Shown here: piece after piece, positions 46,464-55,786 of the stretch | Layout of the letters: every line of letters begins with the position of its first letter | Numbering within the stretch: the first letter of the stretch is position 1 | DNA from: Planotetraspora thailandica | GTDB taxonomy: Bacteria; Actinomycetota; Actinomycetes; Streptosporangiales; Streptosporangiaceae | Assembly: GCF_016863335.1 (NCBI RefSeq) | Contig: NZ_BOOR01000032.1 | Location: 1 to 64,000 of the forward strand | DNA: 64,000 bases | Direction: 5' to 3' | Translations under genes and position numbers: made by a program | Notes under the pieces: generated by a model | What the model saw: only the letters and a program-made list of their open reading frames with translations | The model's database searches: none | What the model was told of the DNA's origin: nothing

Positions 46464-47519
46464 TCACCGGTAAGGGTCTTCTGCTGTCGGGTCGAAGATG
46501 CCGAACGGCACCGCGGTGCCTAGCAGGGGTTCGCCGCTGTCGCCTTCGTCGTCGGTGCTGTTGCTGGGGCCGACTTCGAGCACGGGCGCCGCCACTGCGG
46601 GAAGCGCTGATGGGGCGGCCTTGGTTTTCGCCGCGATCCGCCGCCTGGAGGGGCCCTGGCTCGCCCTGGTCAGCAAGTTGTTCAGGGCGCGGGCGACGGC
46701 TGTCTCGTCGCTGGAGTCTGCGCCGGCGTCGGTGACGATCTGGCGGGCGGCGCGCCAGGTGAAGTCGGCGAAGGGCGGGCTGATCATCGGCAGGTGGGTC
46801 CAGGGGACGGTGATCCACCCGCCGCGGCGGGTGTCGCGGACCCAGATGTGCGACAGGTCGTAGGGGTCGTAGCGGACCTCCCACCGGTTGCCCTTGCCGG
46901 TCACTCCTGACGGCTGGTGACGGTAGGGGCCCAGGTCACGGCAGTCGTAGGTGCGGTAGTCGATTTGGATGCCATCAGCGGTGATGCGCCGCCACTCGAC
47001 CGGCAGCAGCTCGATGTAGTCGGCCCCGGCGAGTGGCAAAGGCACGTACCCGGCGACGGTGAGCAATGCGGCATACATGTCGTTTGGCGCGAGTTCCCGG
47101 ACAGGGCGCTGGGGATCTCGAAGGCCGCTGTGAGGACGGGTCTGCCATCCGGCCACCACCCATTCGTCGAACAGTTCCTGCAACTGGGGCAGGGTCCACA
47201 CGGCGGTGTCTTCGGCGTCGCGGGCGCGCATGGTGACGTTGGAACCGACATAGCCGGCGACGTGCTGGCAGAACAGGGTGTTGATCGAGCCGAAGGTCCG
47301 CTCCACGTTTCCCTTATCGGTCGGAGTCCCAGGATGAGCAGGCTGGACGGAGATGCCCAGCTTCCGGCAGGCCCGCAGGAACGTCTCGGACAGAAAGACC
47401 GCACCGCGGTCGACGACGACCGTTTCGGGGACGATAACCGGCCGAGCCGCTGCCTGGGCCAGCCGGGCATCAAGCGACAGCAACCGCTGGTGCGGGATAC
47501 GCGAGTGGGCCATGGTCAA
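46464..47519 (-). pseudogene. tniA: TniA-type DDE transposase, N-terminally truncated
   Basis: A 351-codon frame from TTG 47519. It contains the back half of the rve/Mu-type integrase core: the second catalytic Asp in VVVDRGAVFLSETF and the Glu in KGNVERTFGSINTLF, then the Mu C-terminal-type beta domain (YDPYDLSHIWVRD). Full TniA proteins are about twice as long, and the DNA-binding domain and first catalytic Asp are missing. TniA-like sequence stops near 47540, where it meets a Tn3 transposase tail in the opposite orientation. So the gene was cut by another mobile element and cannot catalyse transposition alone. Confidence 0.82.
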
Positions 47520-47544
47520 AGCGTGGGACCAGACGCAGGCCGCT

Positions 47545-47809
47545 CGCGGTGAGCTCGGCAGCCTTGGCCGCCTCAGCGCTCGGCCTGGTCCTCAACGCCG
47601 TAGTGCTGTTCAAACACCCGCTACATGGACGCCGCCGTGACCCGGCTGCGAACGCAGGGCTTCGACGTGCGCGATGAAGACGTCGTCCGTCTTTCACCCT
47701 TCATCCACAACGCACGTGAACATGCTGGGCCGCTACTCCTTCGCCCTGCCTGAGCTGCCTGGGGGGTTGCGACTGCTGGGGGATCCGGAGGACGTCCATG
47801 ACGATTGAT
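47545..47809 (+). pseudogene. Tn3-family transposase C-terminal remnant
   Basis: Across three frames the plus strand reads ALGLVLNAVVLF, TRYMDAAVTRLRTQGFDVRD, EDVVRLSPF, then NMLGRYSFALPELPGGLRLL. This is the conserved end of Tn3-type TnpA. At least two frameshifts are present (near 47612 and 47700). No resolvase or 38-bp terminal repeat was found. Confidence 0.8.
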
Positions 47810-47811
47810 CT

Positions 47812-48158
47812 CTACCTGTTGAAGGGGCGCAGTTCGCACCAGTGGCTGAGGTAGTTGCCGACCCGGCCGTCCTGCTCGCCGTTCTTCAGCGACCGGGCGG
47901 CGCCGGCCAATACGCCGTCCTGCTGGTTGAGGTCCAGGTCGAGCAGGGGAGGATTCGCCCGCGCGTCCGGCGTTGGCAGTTGCACGGCAAAAAGGGCGCG
48001 CAGATCCCAGTCCCCGGTGGCGGTGACCATCTGCGCCGCCACCGCTCGTCCCCGTCCAGCGAAGCCTCCACCTGCCCGTTTCGCACGTTTAGGATGAGTG
48101 GAATGCTCCCGGCATAGGTGTCGATGTGCCCTTCCCAGGTGCCCGAGGGGATCGTCAT
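47812..48158 (-). pseudogene. serine-hydrolase C-terminal domain remnant
   Basis: The minus strand reads GTWEGHIDTYAGSIPLILNV and GQVEASLDGDE in one frame. After a shift near 48030 it continues VTATGDWDLRALFAVQLPTP, LDLDLNQQDGVLAGAARSL and GRVGNYLSHWCELRP. This resembles the C-terminal beta domain of actinobacterial beta-lactamase-family serine hydrolases; the catalytic domain is missing. Confidence 0.45.
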
Positions 48159-48215
48159 TTCGCGGGCTGGAGCGCCACTCGGTGGTAGCGATGCCTTCGT
48201 GAATCCGGGTACTAG

Positions 48216-49570
48216 TACTACAGCCTGATTTCGTGATGTCTTAGCCAGCGTCGCCAGTAGTGGCTGTTGCGGGCGCGGGTCTGATGGTCGCGTCGGTGGG
48301 TTGACCAGGCCAGTGCGAACTCAAGAGCGCGTGCGCCGGGGGCAATCACGTGTGCCAGGAGACGGCGGACCTCTGCTGGTGTGACGCGGACCAGGCCGCT
48401 TGGGCTTTTGGGGCATGCGCGGCGGTGACGGCGAGGTAGGCGTGGGCGAGCATCGCGAGGGTGATGTGGCGATGCCAGGCGTCGAACCGGCGGACCTGGT
48501 AATGGTCCAGGCCGGTCTCGTTCTTGGCGGTCTGGAAGCATTCCTCGATCGCCCAGCGAGCTCCGGCCACGCGGACGAGGTCATCCATCGTCGTTCCTGC
48601 GGGACCGTGGCACAGGTAGTACGCGATCTCCAGTTCGCCTTTGGCGGTTGGGGCCAGGGCGCGCCGGGCCAGTAGCCAGCGCTGATAGCCGGGCTCGGTC
48701 TCGTAGTGCACGGCGGCCAGCGCCCAGTAGTACAGCCGGGGCCCTTTGGCGCCATCGCCGCACGACAGGCGCTTCCACGCCTGGGGCGGGGCGTCCTCGA
48801 CGAGGGTATCGGCGCGTAGGGTGGCACCCGCGACGATCTGGTTCTTCGGGACGGCGACCACATAGTTGACACGGCGCCGCTCCAAGAAAGAGCGGAACTT
48901 GTAGTCCATGCCGTAGGCCTCGTCGGCCGTCGCCCACGACACCGGCAGGCCCGCGTCCAAGGCACGGGCCAGCATCTGCCGGGCGAGCATCGGCTTGGTG
49001 GCGAACTCCACCTCATCAGGGATGCCGGCCTGCTCGCACCGCCTCTGGTCCTCCAGCCAGGACTTGGGCAGGTACAACTCGGCGTCGATCAGCGCTCGGC
49101 CCCGCGGGGAGGCGTAGGCCAGGAACACGCCAAGCTGGCAGTTCTCGATCCGGCCCGCCGTGCCGGAGTACTGACGTTGCACCCCGGCCGACTTCGTGCC
49201 CTTCTTGATGAAGCCGGTCTCGTCCACGATCAGCACCGCATCCCGGTGCCCGAGTGCTTCCACCACATACGCCCGCAGATCCGCCCGCACACCACGGGCG
49301 TCCCAGCGGGCGCTGACCAGCAACCGCTGCATCCGATCCGGCGTCGCGTCCCCGGCCGCCTCGGCCAACTGCCAGCCATTCTTCCGCTCCACCGGGGCCA
49401 GCAAGCCGGTCAGATACGCCCGCGCCTGCCGCCGCGGCTCCACCCGCCCGAACCGTCCTGCCACCCGCGCGAACAACGCGTCCAGCCCGGCCACCCACTC
49501 GTGAAGGTCGCCCGCGCTCAACCCATCTGACATGATCCAGAACTATAGATCACGAAAGCTGGCTGTAGTA
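48216..49570 (-). mobile_element. IS701-family insertion sequence with CTAG target duplication
   Basis: A 1355-bp element. Its ends are inverted repeats starting TACTACAGCC at 48216 and, reversed, at 49570, and matching on to TTTCGTGAT with three mismatches in ~22 bases. CTAG directly flanks both ends (48212-48215 and 49571-49574), the four-base YTAR duplication typical of IS701. It carries one transposase gene. Boundaries and duplication are intact, so insertion is fairly recent. Confidence 0.9.
48218..49533 (-). CDS. IS701-family transposase, C-terminus in -1 frame
   Basis: The zero frame (49533 to 48346, 395 residues) has the family core: LIVDETGFIKKGTKSAGVQR, VSWATADEAYGMDYKFRSFL and WAIEECFQTAKNETGLDHYQ, so the DDE residues are present. 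The family's usual C-terminal stretch (VRVTPAEVRRLLAHVI, then RRDHQTRARNSHYWRR) is found only in the -1 frame, ending at 48218. The switch falls at 48406-48412, where the minus strand reads C CCA AAA in the zero frame, a canonical X XXY YYZ slip site. This may be a programmed -1 frameshift or simple decay. The start ATG 49533 is just inside the right end. Confidence 0.75.
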
Positions 49571-49869
49571 CTAGGCCAGGACGACGTCCTGATCGCGGAT
49601 GGTGGCGGCTAGGGCCACGCAGGTCGCGGCGGCGTCGGTGCCCGGCCCGGCCGGTTGGGCAGCGACGAACGACTCCACCGCGGTCACAGGCACTGCAGCA
49701 CCACCGCCAGGGCCTGGCCGCGGGCGGCGGGGTCGTCCCAGTCGGCATCGAGGGCGGCTTTCAGGCTGGAGCCGGCCAGTTGCGGCGCGCCTGCCTGCCC
49801 GGCCAGCACGGCGATCCCGCCTCCGATTCCGCCTTCCGCCAGCCCCCACCCCTGCTGGCGCGCGATCAC
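49571..49869 (-). pseudogene. fragment of an older transposase-like gene
   Basis: Minus-strand reading gives AGQAGAPQLAGSSLKAALDA and DWDDPAARGQALAVVLQCL, then in another frame VESFVAAQPAGPGTDAAATC and RDQDVVLA. This resembles a linker region of an actinobacterial IS transposase (family not identified). It ends exactly at the CTAG where the IS701 element is inserted and has no intact frame. Confidence 0.35.
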
Positions 49870-49962
49870 ATGCAGGTGGCGGCTCGCCGTAACTATAGGA
49901 GGTCCGGGCCGACTAGGCTGGGCGCGTCTCTGCTACTCACCGGACCGGATATTCAAGGGAAG

Positions 49963-52779
49963 ATGGCCGACGGGGCGACATATGGCAGGCCGGTCGGTCG
50001 CGACGCTGAGCTCGGCCTCCTTGCGGGCGCCGTGTCGGGCGCGGCGGACGGAGCGCTACGGGCCGTGGCGGTGCGGGGCGATCCGGGGATGGGAAAGACC
50101 CGTCTGCTCGCCGAACTGGCCGATCTGGCCCGGGCCCGTGGGTTCACCGTCCATCACGGTCAGGCGACCGAGTTCGAGCGTAACGTGCCGTTCGGGGTCT
50201 ACCTCGCCGCATTCGAGCCGCAGCGGGGCGATCCGGGCCGGGACGCGCATGGCGCGCTGACCGAGTTGCTGATGGACGCCACCGGGCCGTCGGAGGCCCG
50301 GCGCGAGGGGCTCGGCCGGTACCGGCTCTTCCAGCGTGCGCGCCGGCTCATCGAGGACCAGGGAGCCGCCGGGCCGCTCGCCATCGTGCTCGACGACCTG
50401 CACTGGGCTGACCAGTCCTCCATCGAGCTGACCGAATATCTGCTACGCCGCCCGCCACGGGCTCCGTTGCTGCTCGCGACCGCGTACCGCACGGCTCAGG
50501 TGCCCCCGGGGATCGCACGGGCCGTCGCCCAGCTCGGCGACGCGGCCGTGCACATCGGTCTCGCTCCGCTGAGCGAGAGCGACATGGCGGCGCTGTTGCC
50601 GGAGGCGGACCGCGGGCGACGACGGCTGCTGTACCGCACCACGCGCGGCAACCCGCTCTATCTTCAGGTGCTCGCCGACGCCGGCGTGGAGACGCTGACC
50701 GCCCTCGCGGAGGCCGGCGACGCGGCGACCGGCGCACCCGAGCGGGCGCTGCTCGCCGTGCTCAGCACCGAACTGACCGCCCTGACGCCGGAGGTACGGC
50801 AGGTGGCCTGCGCGGCGGCGGTGGCCGGCGAACCGATCTCGCTGGACCTCGTCGCGTCCATCACCGAACTGCCCGAGGCCGCCCTCGATCGCGCCGTCGA
50901 CCACCTGGTCGGCGTAGGCCTGGTGGTCGAGGCCGACGCCTCTCTCCGGTTCCGCCACCCCCTGGTCCGGGCCTCGGCGTACTGGATGGCCGGCGCGGCC
51001 TGGCGGTCGCGCGCGCACGACCGGGCGGCAAAGCATCTGCGCGGCAACGGCGGCCCGCTGCAACTGCTGGCCCACCACACCGCACGATCGGCGCAGCACG
51101 GCGACGTACAGGCGGTGCGGACGCTGGAGGCGGCGGCCGCGGCCGCCGTGGAGGCCGCTCCGTCCACCGCCGTCCGGCTGTTGCGGACGGCGATCCGGTT
51201 GCTGCCGGATGAGGCGGACCATGCCCTGTGGCGGATCCAGCTGCAATGGGCGCTGGGCCGCGCGCTGGGGGTGACCGGCGAACTGGCGGCCAGCCGGCAG
51301 ATTCTGCAGGAGGTGATGCGGACGCCTGGGCCGCTGCGGATCGCGGCGGTGAGCTTCTCCTCGATGATCTATCGCCTGCTCGGCGACTACGACGAGGCGA
51401 AGGCACTCGTCTCCACCGAACTGACCCGGCCGCACGCGCGCGACCGGCCGACCAGCCTGGCCCAGGTCGGGCTGGCCGCGGTCGAGCTGATGGGGCGGGA
51501 GCCGGGAAAGGCCCGGCTCGCGGCCGCCGACGCGATCCGTTCCCTGCGGGACGCGGACGACGAGGCGCTGGAATCAGCCGCCCGCTCCATTCACGCGCTG
51601 GCCAGCCTGCGGGACGGACACGTGGCACAGAGCCGGCGGGAGACCGACCGGGCGGCGTGGCTGACGGACGCCTTGACCGACGACGTGCTCGCGCCGCACC
51701 TCGAGCTGGTCGCGCCGCTGGCCTGGGTCGAGATCCACCTGCGACGCCACGACGACGCCGCACGGCATCTGCGCCGCGGGCTGGACATCGCACACCGTGC
51801 CGGGCGCAGCCACAGCGTGCCGTACCTCCTCATCGCCCTGTCCGCGCTGTACGAGCGGCAGGGCCGGCTGCGCGAGGCGGTGACCGCCGCCGAGGAGGCC
51901 CGCGAGGCGTCCCGGCTGATCCACAGCCGGGAGACGCTGGCCATGTCCAGCATCCTGCTGCTGCGTCCGCTGTTGTGGCGGGACGGCCCCCGAGCCGCCC
52001 TGGAACTGGCCGAACGCATCTCCGGGACTCTCCCCAGGTCCGGCTGGTGGTCGGGGCTGGCGCGGCTCGACCTCACGATGGTGTACGCCGAGGCCGGCCA
52101 GCCGGACCGCGCCCTCGCCGCGCTGACCGGGGAGTACCCGGCCGACGAACCGACCAGGACGTACTGCCTGGCCCTCCAGGCGGTGATCATGGCCACCGCC
52201 GGCACCGGCTCCGAAGCTGGCTCGCTCGCCGAACACGCCCTCTACCGGGCAATGAAGTCGGGTCTGCCTCATTCGCTGGGGTTCGCGCATCGGGCGCAGG
52301 CGAAGGTGCTCATGCTCTCCGGGCGGCCGAAGGAGGCGGCCGTTCACGCGGCACGGGGCGCCGACCATTTCGCCGCCGCGGGCGCGCCAGTGGAGGAGGG
52401 GCTGACGCGGCAGCTCGCCGCCGAGCTGTACGCCGCTCAGGGCTCGGTCGTGACGGCACGGGACGAGTTAGGCCGGGCCAAATCCCTGTACGCCACCGCC
52501 GGGGCGGCCTGGCTGTCGGCCGCGGCGACGCGCGACGAACGCCGACTGGCCGCCCGCGTACCCCGGGGACAGCGGAAACCGGCCGGTCCGCTGTCCGCGC
52601 TCACCGCCAGGGAACGCCAGATCGCTGACCTCGCGGTGGGCGGACTGACAAATCAGCAGATCGCGGAGCGCCTGTACCTGAGCCCCAAGACGGTGGAGGC
52701 TCACCTCTCCCGCACCTTCGCCAAGCTCGGCATCCAGTCGCGCGCCACCCTGACCCAGCACCTGACCGCCGACGACTGA
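49963..52779 (+). CDS. LuxR-family ATP-binding regulator (LAL type)
   Basis: A 938-residue regulator when started at ATG 49963 (MADGATYGRPVGRDAEL); the frame extends upstream to 49780 through transposase remnant DNA and is rejected. It has an N-terminal AAA/NB-ARC-like ATPase with Walker A GDPGMGKT at ~38 and Walker B LAIVLDDLHWAD at ~130. A long TPR-like helical middle (~400-860) follows, and a C-terminal LuxR HTH (LTARERQIADLAVGGLTNQQ, then IAERLYLSPKTVEAHL) at ~879-935. LAL regulators commonly activate secondary-metabolite or catabolic genes. It is 310 bp upstream of the co-oriented unknown-SDR pair, its likely targets (inference). The gap 52780-53089 shows no gene. Confidence 0.9.
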   Translation: MADGATYGRPVGRDAELGLLAGAVSGAADGALRAVAVRGDPGMGKTRLLAELADLARARGFTVHHGQATEFERNVPFGVYLAAFEPQRGDPGRDAHGALTELLMDATGPSEARREGLGRYRLFQRARRLIEDQGAAGPLAIVLDDLHWADQSSIELTEYLLRRPPRAPLLLATAYRTAQVPPGIARAVAQLGDAAVHIGLAPLSESDMAALLPEADRGRRRLLYRTTRGNPLYLQVLADAGVETLTALAEAGDAATGAPERALLAVLSTELTALTPEVRQVACAAAVAGEPISLDLVASITELPEAALDRAVDHLVGVGLVVEADASLRFRHPLVRASAYWMAGAAWRSRAHDRAAKHLRGNGGPLQLLAHHTARSAQHGDVQAVRTLEAAAAAAVEAAPSTAVRLLRTAIRLLPDEADHALWRIQLQWALGRALGVTGELAASRQILQEVMRTPGPLRIAAVSFSSMIYRLLGDYDEAKALVSTELTRPHARDRPTSLAQVGLAAVELMGREPGKARLAAADAIRSLRDADDEALESAARSIHALASLRDGHVAQSRRETDRAAWLTDALTDDVLAPHLELVAPLAWVEIHLRRHDDAARHLRRGLDIAHRAGRSHSVPYLLIALSALYERQGRLREAVTAAEEAREASRLIHSRETLAMSSILLLRPLLWRDGPRAALELAERISGTLPRSGWWSGLARLDLTMVYAEAGQPDRALAALTGEYPADEPTRTYCLALQAVIMATAGTGSEAGSLAEHALYRAMKSGLPHSLGFAHRAQAKVLMLSGRPKEAAVHAARGADHFAAAGAPVEEGLTRQLAAELYAAQGSVVTARDELGRAKSLYATAGAAWLSAAATRDERRLAARVPRGQRKPAGPLSALTARERQIADLAVGGLTNQQIAERLYLSPKTVEAHLSRTFAKLGIQSRATLTQHLTADD

Positions 52780-53089
52780 GCAGCGGCCGGGCCGATGTAG
52801 GGGGTGGGGTTAGGGACCTCCCGATGCTAGCGACGGCCGCCGTGAAGCATGCTGCTGCGGCAAGCCATGCATCACGAGGAAGGCTCACCTTGTTACCCTT
52901 CCACGCCACAAGACGTGCCCGGGCAGGCGACATATCGCCGGCGTTGTTCGCGGCCCTGGGGGGCTGGGCCTGCCGGCCACTACGGCCGGCGCCGATCTAC
53001 TACCGACGGGGCTCAGCCGAACAAAGCCGGCGTCGCACAGCGCAATCGTCCAGCCGAACTGACACGACCGTTCTCGCGGAGAAATAGAA

Positions 53090-53734
53090 ATGCCCAAGAA
53101 GCTTGTGAGCCGCGTCGGCGTGCTTAGGATCAGACGGCTGTACACGGAAACCGAGCTCCATACATTCGCGGATCACTATGCCCGGCATTCGGGTTACTCC
53201 GTCCCGCTCGACTACCTGCGGCGCTCACACGTCTTCGGCGGTGTCAACGGGTCTGCCCTCACCTGTGGCTTCGTCCTTGGGGTGAGCGCGCCCTTTCGTA
53301 CGTTCATCCGTATCCCGGCACCGGACCGGGCTCGTTGTGAAATGTCCGTCGACTCGGAGGACGCCCAGGAGTTCACGTGCGTCTGGCTCGAGCCCGGCCT
53401 ACGCCGGAGCTGGCGGTCCTACCTCTTCTGGTGGGAATTACTGCGGCAGGCCGGCAAGGTCGGCAAGCGAGCCGTTCTCATGGGCACCGAGGTCCCCGCG
53501 TTACGCGATTTCTACGAGTCCACGCGTCCGCGTCCGCTGTACGTCGGCCCCGTCCTGGTCGACGGGATCGAGAAGACCGGCTGGGTCTACGTACACAGAA
53601 TCGATCGGCGGTACGTCGGCATTGTGCGCATGGTGTGGTATAAGCTGCGCCGCGCCGCACTGAGCTCTGGCCTACCTCCCCGGACGCCTGCCCCGGTGAC
53701 CGGAGGAAAGGAGCGTCACCTCCATGGCAACTGA
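53090..53734 (+). CDS. hypothetical protein, coupled to SDR
   Basis: A 214-residue protein, ATG 53090 with GGAG upstream. I do not recognise a family. The first ~60 residues look amphipathic (RIRRLYTETELHTFADHYAR), the middle has beta-strand patterns (SALTCGFVLGVSAPFRTFI), and a WRSYLFWWELLRQAGKVGKR helix follows. The alternation is reminiscent of GNAT-like acyltransferases, but no acetyl-CoA motif is clear. There is no signal peptide. Its stop overlaps the SDR start by 11 bases, so the two are co-translated and probably act in the same small-molecule pathway. Confidence 0.65.
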   Translation: MPKKLVSRVGVLRIRRLYTETELHTFADHYARHSGYSVPLDYLRRSHVFGGVNGSALTCGFVLGVSAPFRTFIRIPAPDRARCEMSVDSEDAQEFTCVWLEPGLRRSWRSYLFWWELLRQAGKVGKRAVLMGTEVPALRDFYESTRPRPLYVGPVLVDGIEKTGWVYVHRIDRRYVGIVRMVWYKLRRAALSSGLPPRTPAPVTGGKERHLHGN

Positions 53735-54569
53735 TCGGAAGAGGCCGCGAGGACCGGTAGGGCCCGGTGCCGCCGCTCTTGCCGCCGCGACCACCGAAGG
53801 CGGGTGGGCGCTGGTCACCGGTGCGTCGTCCGGTATCGGGCTCGCTTATGCGACGGCGCTCGCGACCCGCGGCGTCAACCTGCTGTTGACCAGCGTCGAC
53901 GCGGTGAACCTCGAACGCGTGACCGCCGAGTTGCGGGACCGGCACGGGGTCCGGGTGGAGTCGCTGTGCCAGGACTTCGCGGCCGAGACCGTCCTCGGCG
54001 GCCTACCGGACCTCATCGCCGACCGGCGCGTCGAGATACTCGTCAACAATGCCGGGTTCGGCACGAAAGGGCTCTTCACGGCTACAGACGCCGCTACCTA
54101 CACCGACATGGTCCGGGTAAACCTGCTTGCTCCCGTGCTGCTCACCCGCGCATTGCTGCCGCCGATGCTGGCCCGCGGCCGCGGCGCGGTCGTGCACGTG
54201 GCATCGATCAACGCGATCGCACCGATCGCCTGGAGTGCCGTCTACTCGGCGACCAAGGCGTTCCTGCTGTCCTACGCCACGGCCGTCTGGTACGAGAACC
54301 GGGGCAGCGGCGTGGCGTTCCAAACCCTGTTGCCCGGCACCTCGGTGACTCCCTTCCACACGCACAGCGGCAGCACCCGCCTGCCTCCGTGGGCGATGAC
54401 CCCGGAGGCGGTGGCCGCCAGTTCACTGGCCGCCCTCGGACGCGCTGTGGTGCACGTGCCGGGTGCGGTCAACCGCGTGCTCCGCGCGCTCGACGCGTTC
54501 CTCCCTCTGCCCTTGCGGACGAAGACTGCTGTCGCGACCGCAGTGATGCGGCGGAGCCTCGGCGTCTGA
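53724..54569 (+). CDS. short-chain dehydrogenase/reductase
   Basis: A 281-residue classical SDR: cofactor motif TGASSGIG at ~33, NNAG at ~109, the catalytic Ser in VVHVASINAIAP and YxxxK in YSATKAF. The C-terminal ~50 residues (VNRVLRALDAFLPLPLRTKT) resemble the SDR group acting on bulky, often lipid or polyketide-like substrates. It uses NAD(P)H in the cytoplasm; the substrate is unknown. It overlaps the preceding unknown gene by 11 bases, and the pair follows the LAL regulator. Confidence 0.88.
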   Translation: MATDRKRPRGPVGPGAAALAAATTEGGWALVTGASSGIGLAYATALATRGVNLLLTSVDAVNLERVTAELRDRHGVRVESLCQDFAAETVLGGLPDLIADRRVEILVNNAGFGTKGLFTATDAATYTDMVRVNLLAPVLLTRALLPPMLARGRGAVVHVASINAIAPIAWSAVYSATKAFLLSYATAVWYENRGSGVAFQTLLPGTSVTPFHTHSGSTRLPPWAMTPEAVAASSLAALGRAVVHVPGAVNRVLRALDAFLPLPLRTKTAVATAVMRRSLGV

Positions 54570-54676
54570 GCGAACTACCGTAACAAAACTCCGAGGGCGC
54601 CACCTGCCACGGCCTCGTCATGGCTCCGAAGAAGCCCAAGCGCGCCGAGTAACCACCGCCTCTAAACGACCACGAG

Positions 54677-54709
54677 CCGCCGCCCCGACCGGTTCCGCCG
54701 GGGCGGCGG
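54677..54709 (+). terminator. GC-rich hairpin after SDR
   Basis: An 11-bp perfect stem (54677-54687 with 54699-54709) lies 107 bp after the SDR stop, inside the gene-free gap 54570-54961. A ten-codon frame MAPKKPKRAE (from ~54620) just before it looks like the tail of a lost gene; nothing else is supported in this gap. Confidence 0.5.
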
Positions 54710-54961
54710 TCGGCGTTGGACGGGCGTCGCTGGGCGGTCGGCGGTCGGCGGTGGTAGGCAACCACCCGACGCTTGCGACCGCTGCTGTGAACCACGCTTC
54801 GACCCCGATCGAGCGTGTGCGGGGTCGAGACTGGTAGGCACCGTTGATCGGCCGGTCTGTATTCCTCGTTCTTTCTTGGTCTGTTCTCACATTCCGTGAC
54901 GACAGCCTCGAAGGGCCGGTTGATCGACGCCGGCCTCCGACAGCCATTGCGCGTTGTTTGT

Positions 54962-55714
54962 TCAGCTAGGGCTTTGCCGCAGGAGGTGGAGGTCGTCGCC
55001 CCAGGCGTCCAGTACCGAGCTGTGACCGGCGGCGCGTGCGAATGGTTCCAGGTCGAGGAAGAGCCGGCGAGCCGTCTGCGGGGTGGCGTGCGACAGGACT
55101 GTTTCGAGGAGCGGCAGCAACCTTTCGTGGCGCCATGGAGGCGGTCCCAGGGGATGGTTCCGTAGTTCCCAGCCGAGGTACTTGTTATAGGGGCGGACCC
55201 GGCGGTGGAGAGCGAAGATGCAGGTCAGCAGGGGAGGAATAGCTTCAGCGGCATCCAGGCGGGCTTCGGTAGCGCGTTCGTCGCGGTGGCTTTTCAGCCA
55301 GCGGTAGGCGGCGTTGACGAAGGTGTCCAGTGAGGCGGCGACTGTCTGATGGGCTTCCTCGCGTGACAGTGCTCCCTTGCGGGCGACAAGTTCACCGATG
55401 AGGCCGTCGGGCCGGTCTTTGAGGACGCGGGCATGGGTGAAGGAGTACCTGTTCCATTCCCAGCCCGAACCCGGCAGCGCGTGCGCGCGGAATTCCTCCA
55501 GGGACATGGCCATGACGTCCAGCCGGGAGTCGCGGCGCTCTTCGTCGGCTGCCCTGTCATCGGTGGTGATCAGGTAGATGTCATAGTCGGAACGGTGCGT
55601 GGCCATGCCTTGCCGTGCCTGTGATCCGCTGAGGACGGCCCCTATGACGGCCGGGTCGGCACTGACACGGGCGAGCAGGGCAGAGAATTCTTCTCGCGCC
55701 GAGGTGTTGGTCAC
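54962..55714 (-). CDS. nucleotidyltransferase-domain protein
   Basis: A 250-residue protein; GTG 55714 (VTNTSAREEF) follows GGTGGAG, while the upstream TTG at 55750 has no ribosome site. The N-terminal ~90 residues have the nucleotidyltransferase motif GSQARQGMATHRSDYDIYL, with the GS and DxD pattern of Pol-beta-type transferases. The C-terminal half is helical (AYRWLKSHRDERATEARLDA, NKYLGWELRNHPLG). Members modify small molecules such as aminoglycosides or act on tRNA/protein. Nothing in the context decides between them. It lies next to the end of the recombinase cassette and may be its cargo. Confidence 0.75.
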   Translation of the reverse strand: MTNTSAREEFSALLARVSADPAVIGAVLSGSQARQGMATHRSDYDIYLITTDDRAADEERRDSRLDVMAMSLEEFRAHALPGSGWEWNRYSFTHARVLKDRPDGLIGELVARKGALSREEAHQTVAASLDTFVNAAYRWLKSHRDERATEARLDAAEAIPPLLTCIFALHRRVRPYNKYLGWELRNHPLGPPPWRHERLLPLLETVLSHATPQTARRLFLDLEPFARAAGHSSVLDAWGDDLHLLRQSPS

Positions 55715-55745
55715 CGAGGCACTCCACCACCTCCCCAGACGTGGC

Positions 55746-55767
55746 GGCAACGGGTTATCCCGTTGCC
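55746..55767 (-). terminator. hairpin after recombinase cassette
   Basis: A perfect nine-bp stem (55746-55754 with 55759-55767, four-base loop TTAT) lies 20 bp beyond the stop of the zinc-ribbon recombinase gene. Confidence 0.6.
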
Positions 55768-55786
55768 TGGGTGCCAGGAAGCAGAG

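Noticed and set aside
46319-46735. Plus-strand frames across tniB/tniA
   Set aside because: Arg/Ala-rich shadows of the transposition genes.
52823-54800. Two similar ~33-bp stretches (near 52823 and 54765), both coding LATAAV-like in plus frame
   Set aside because: Only about three quarters identical and short; may be chance or an old repeat, with no boundary visible.
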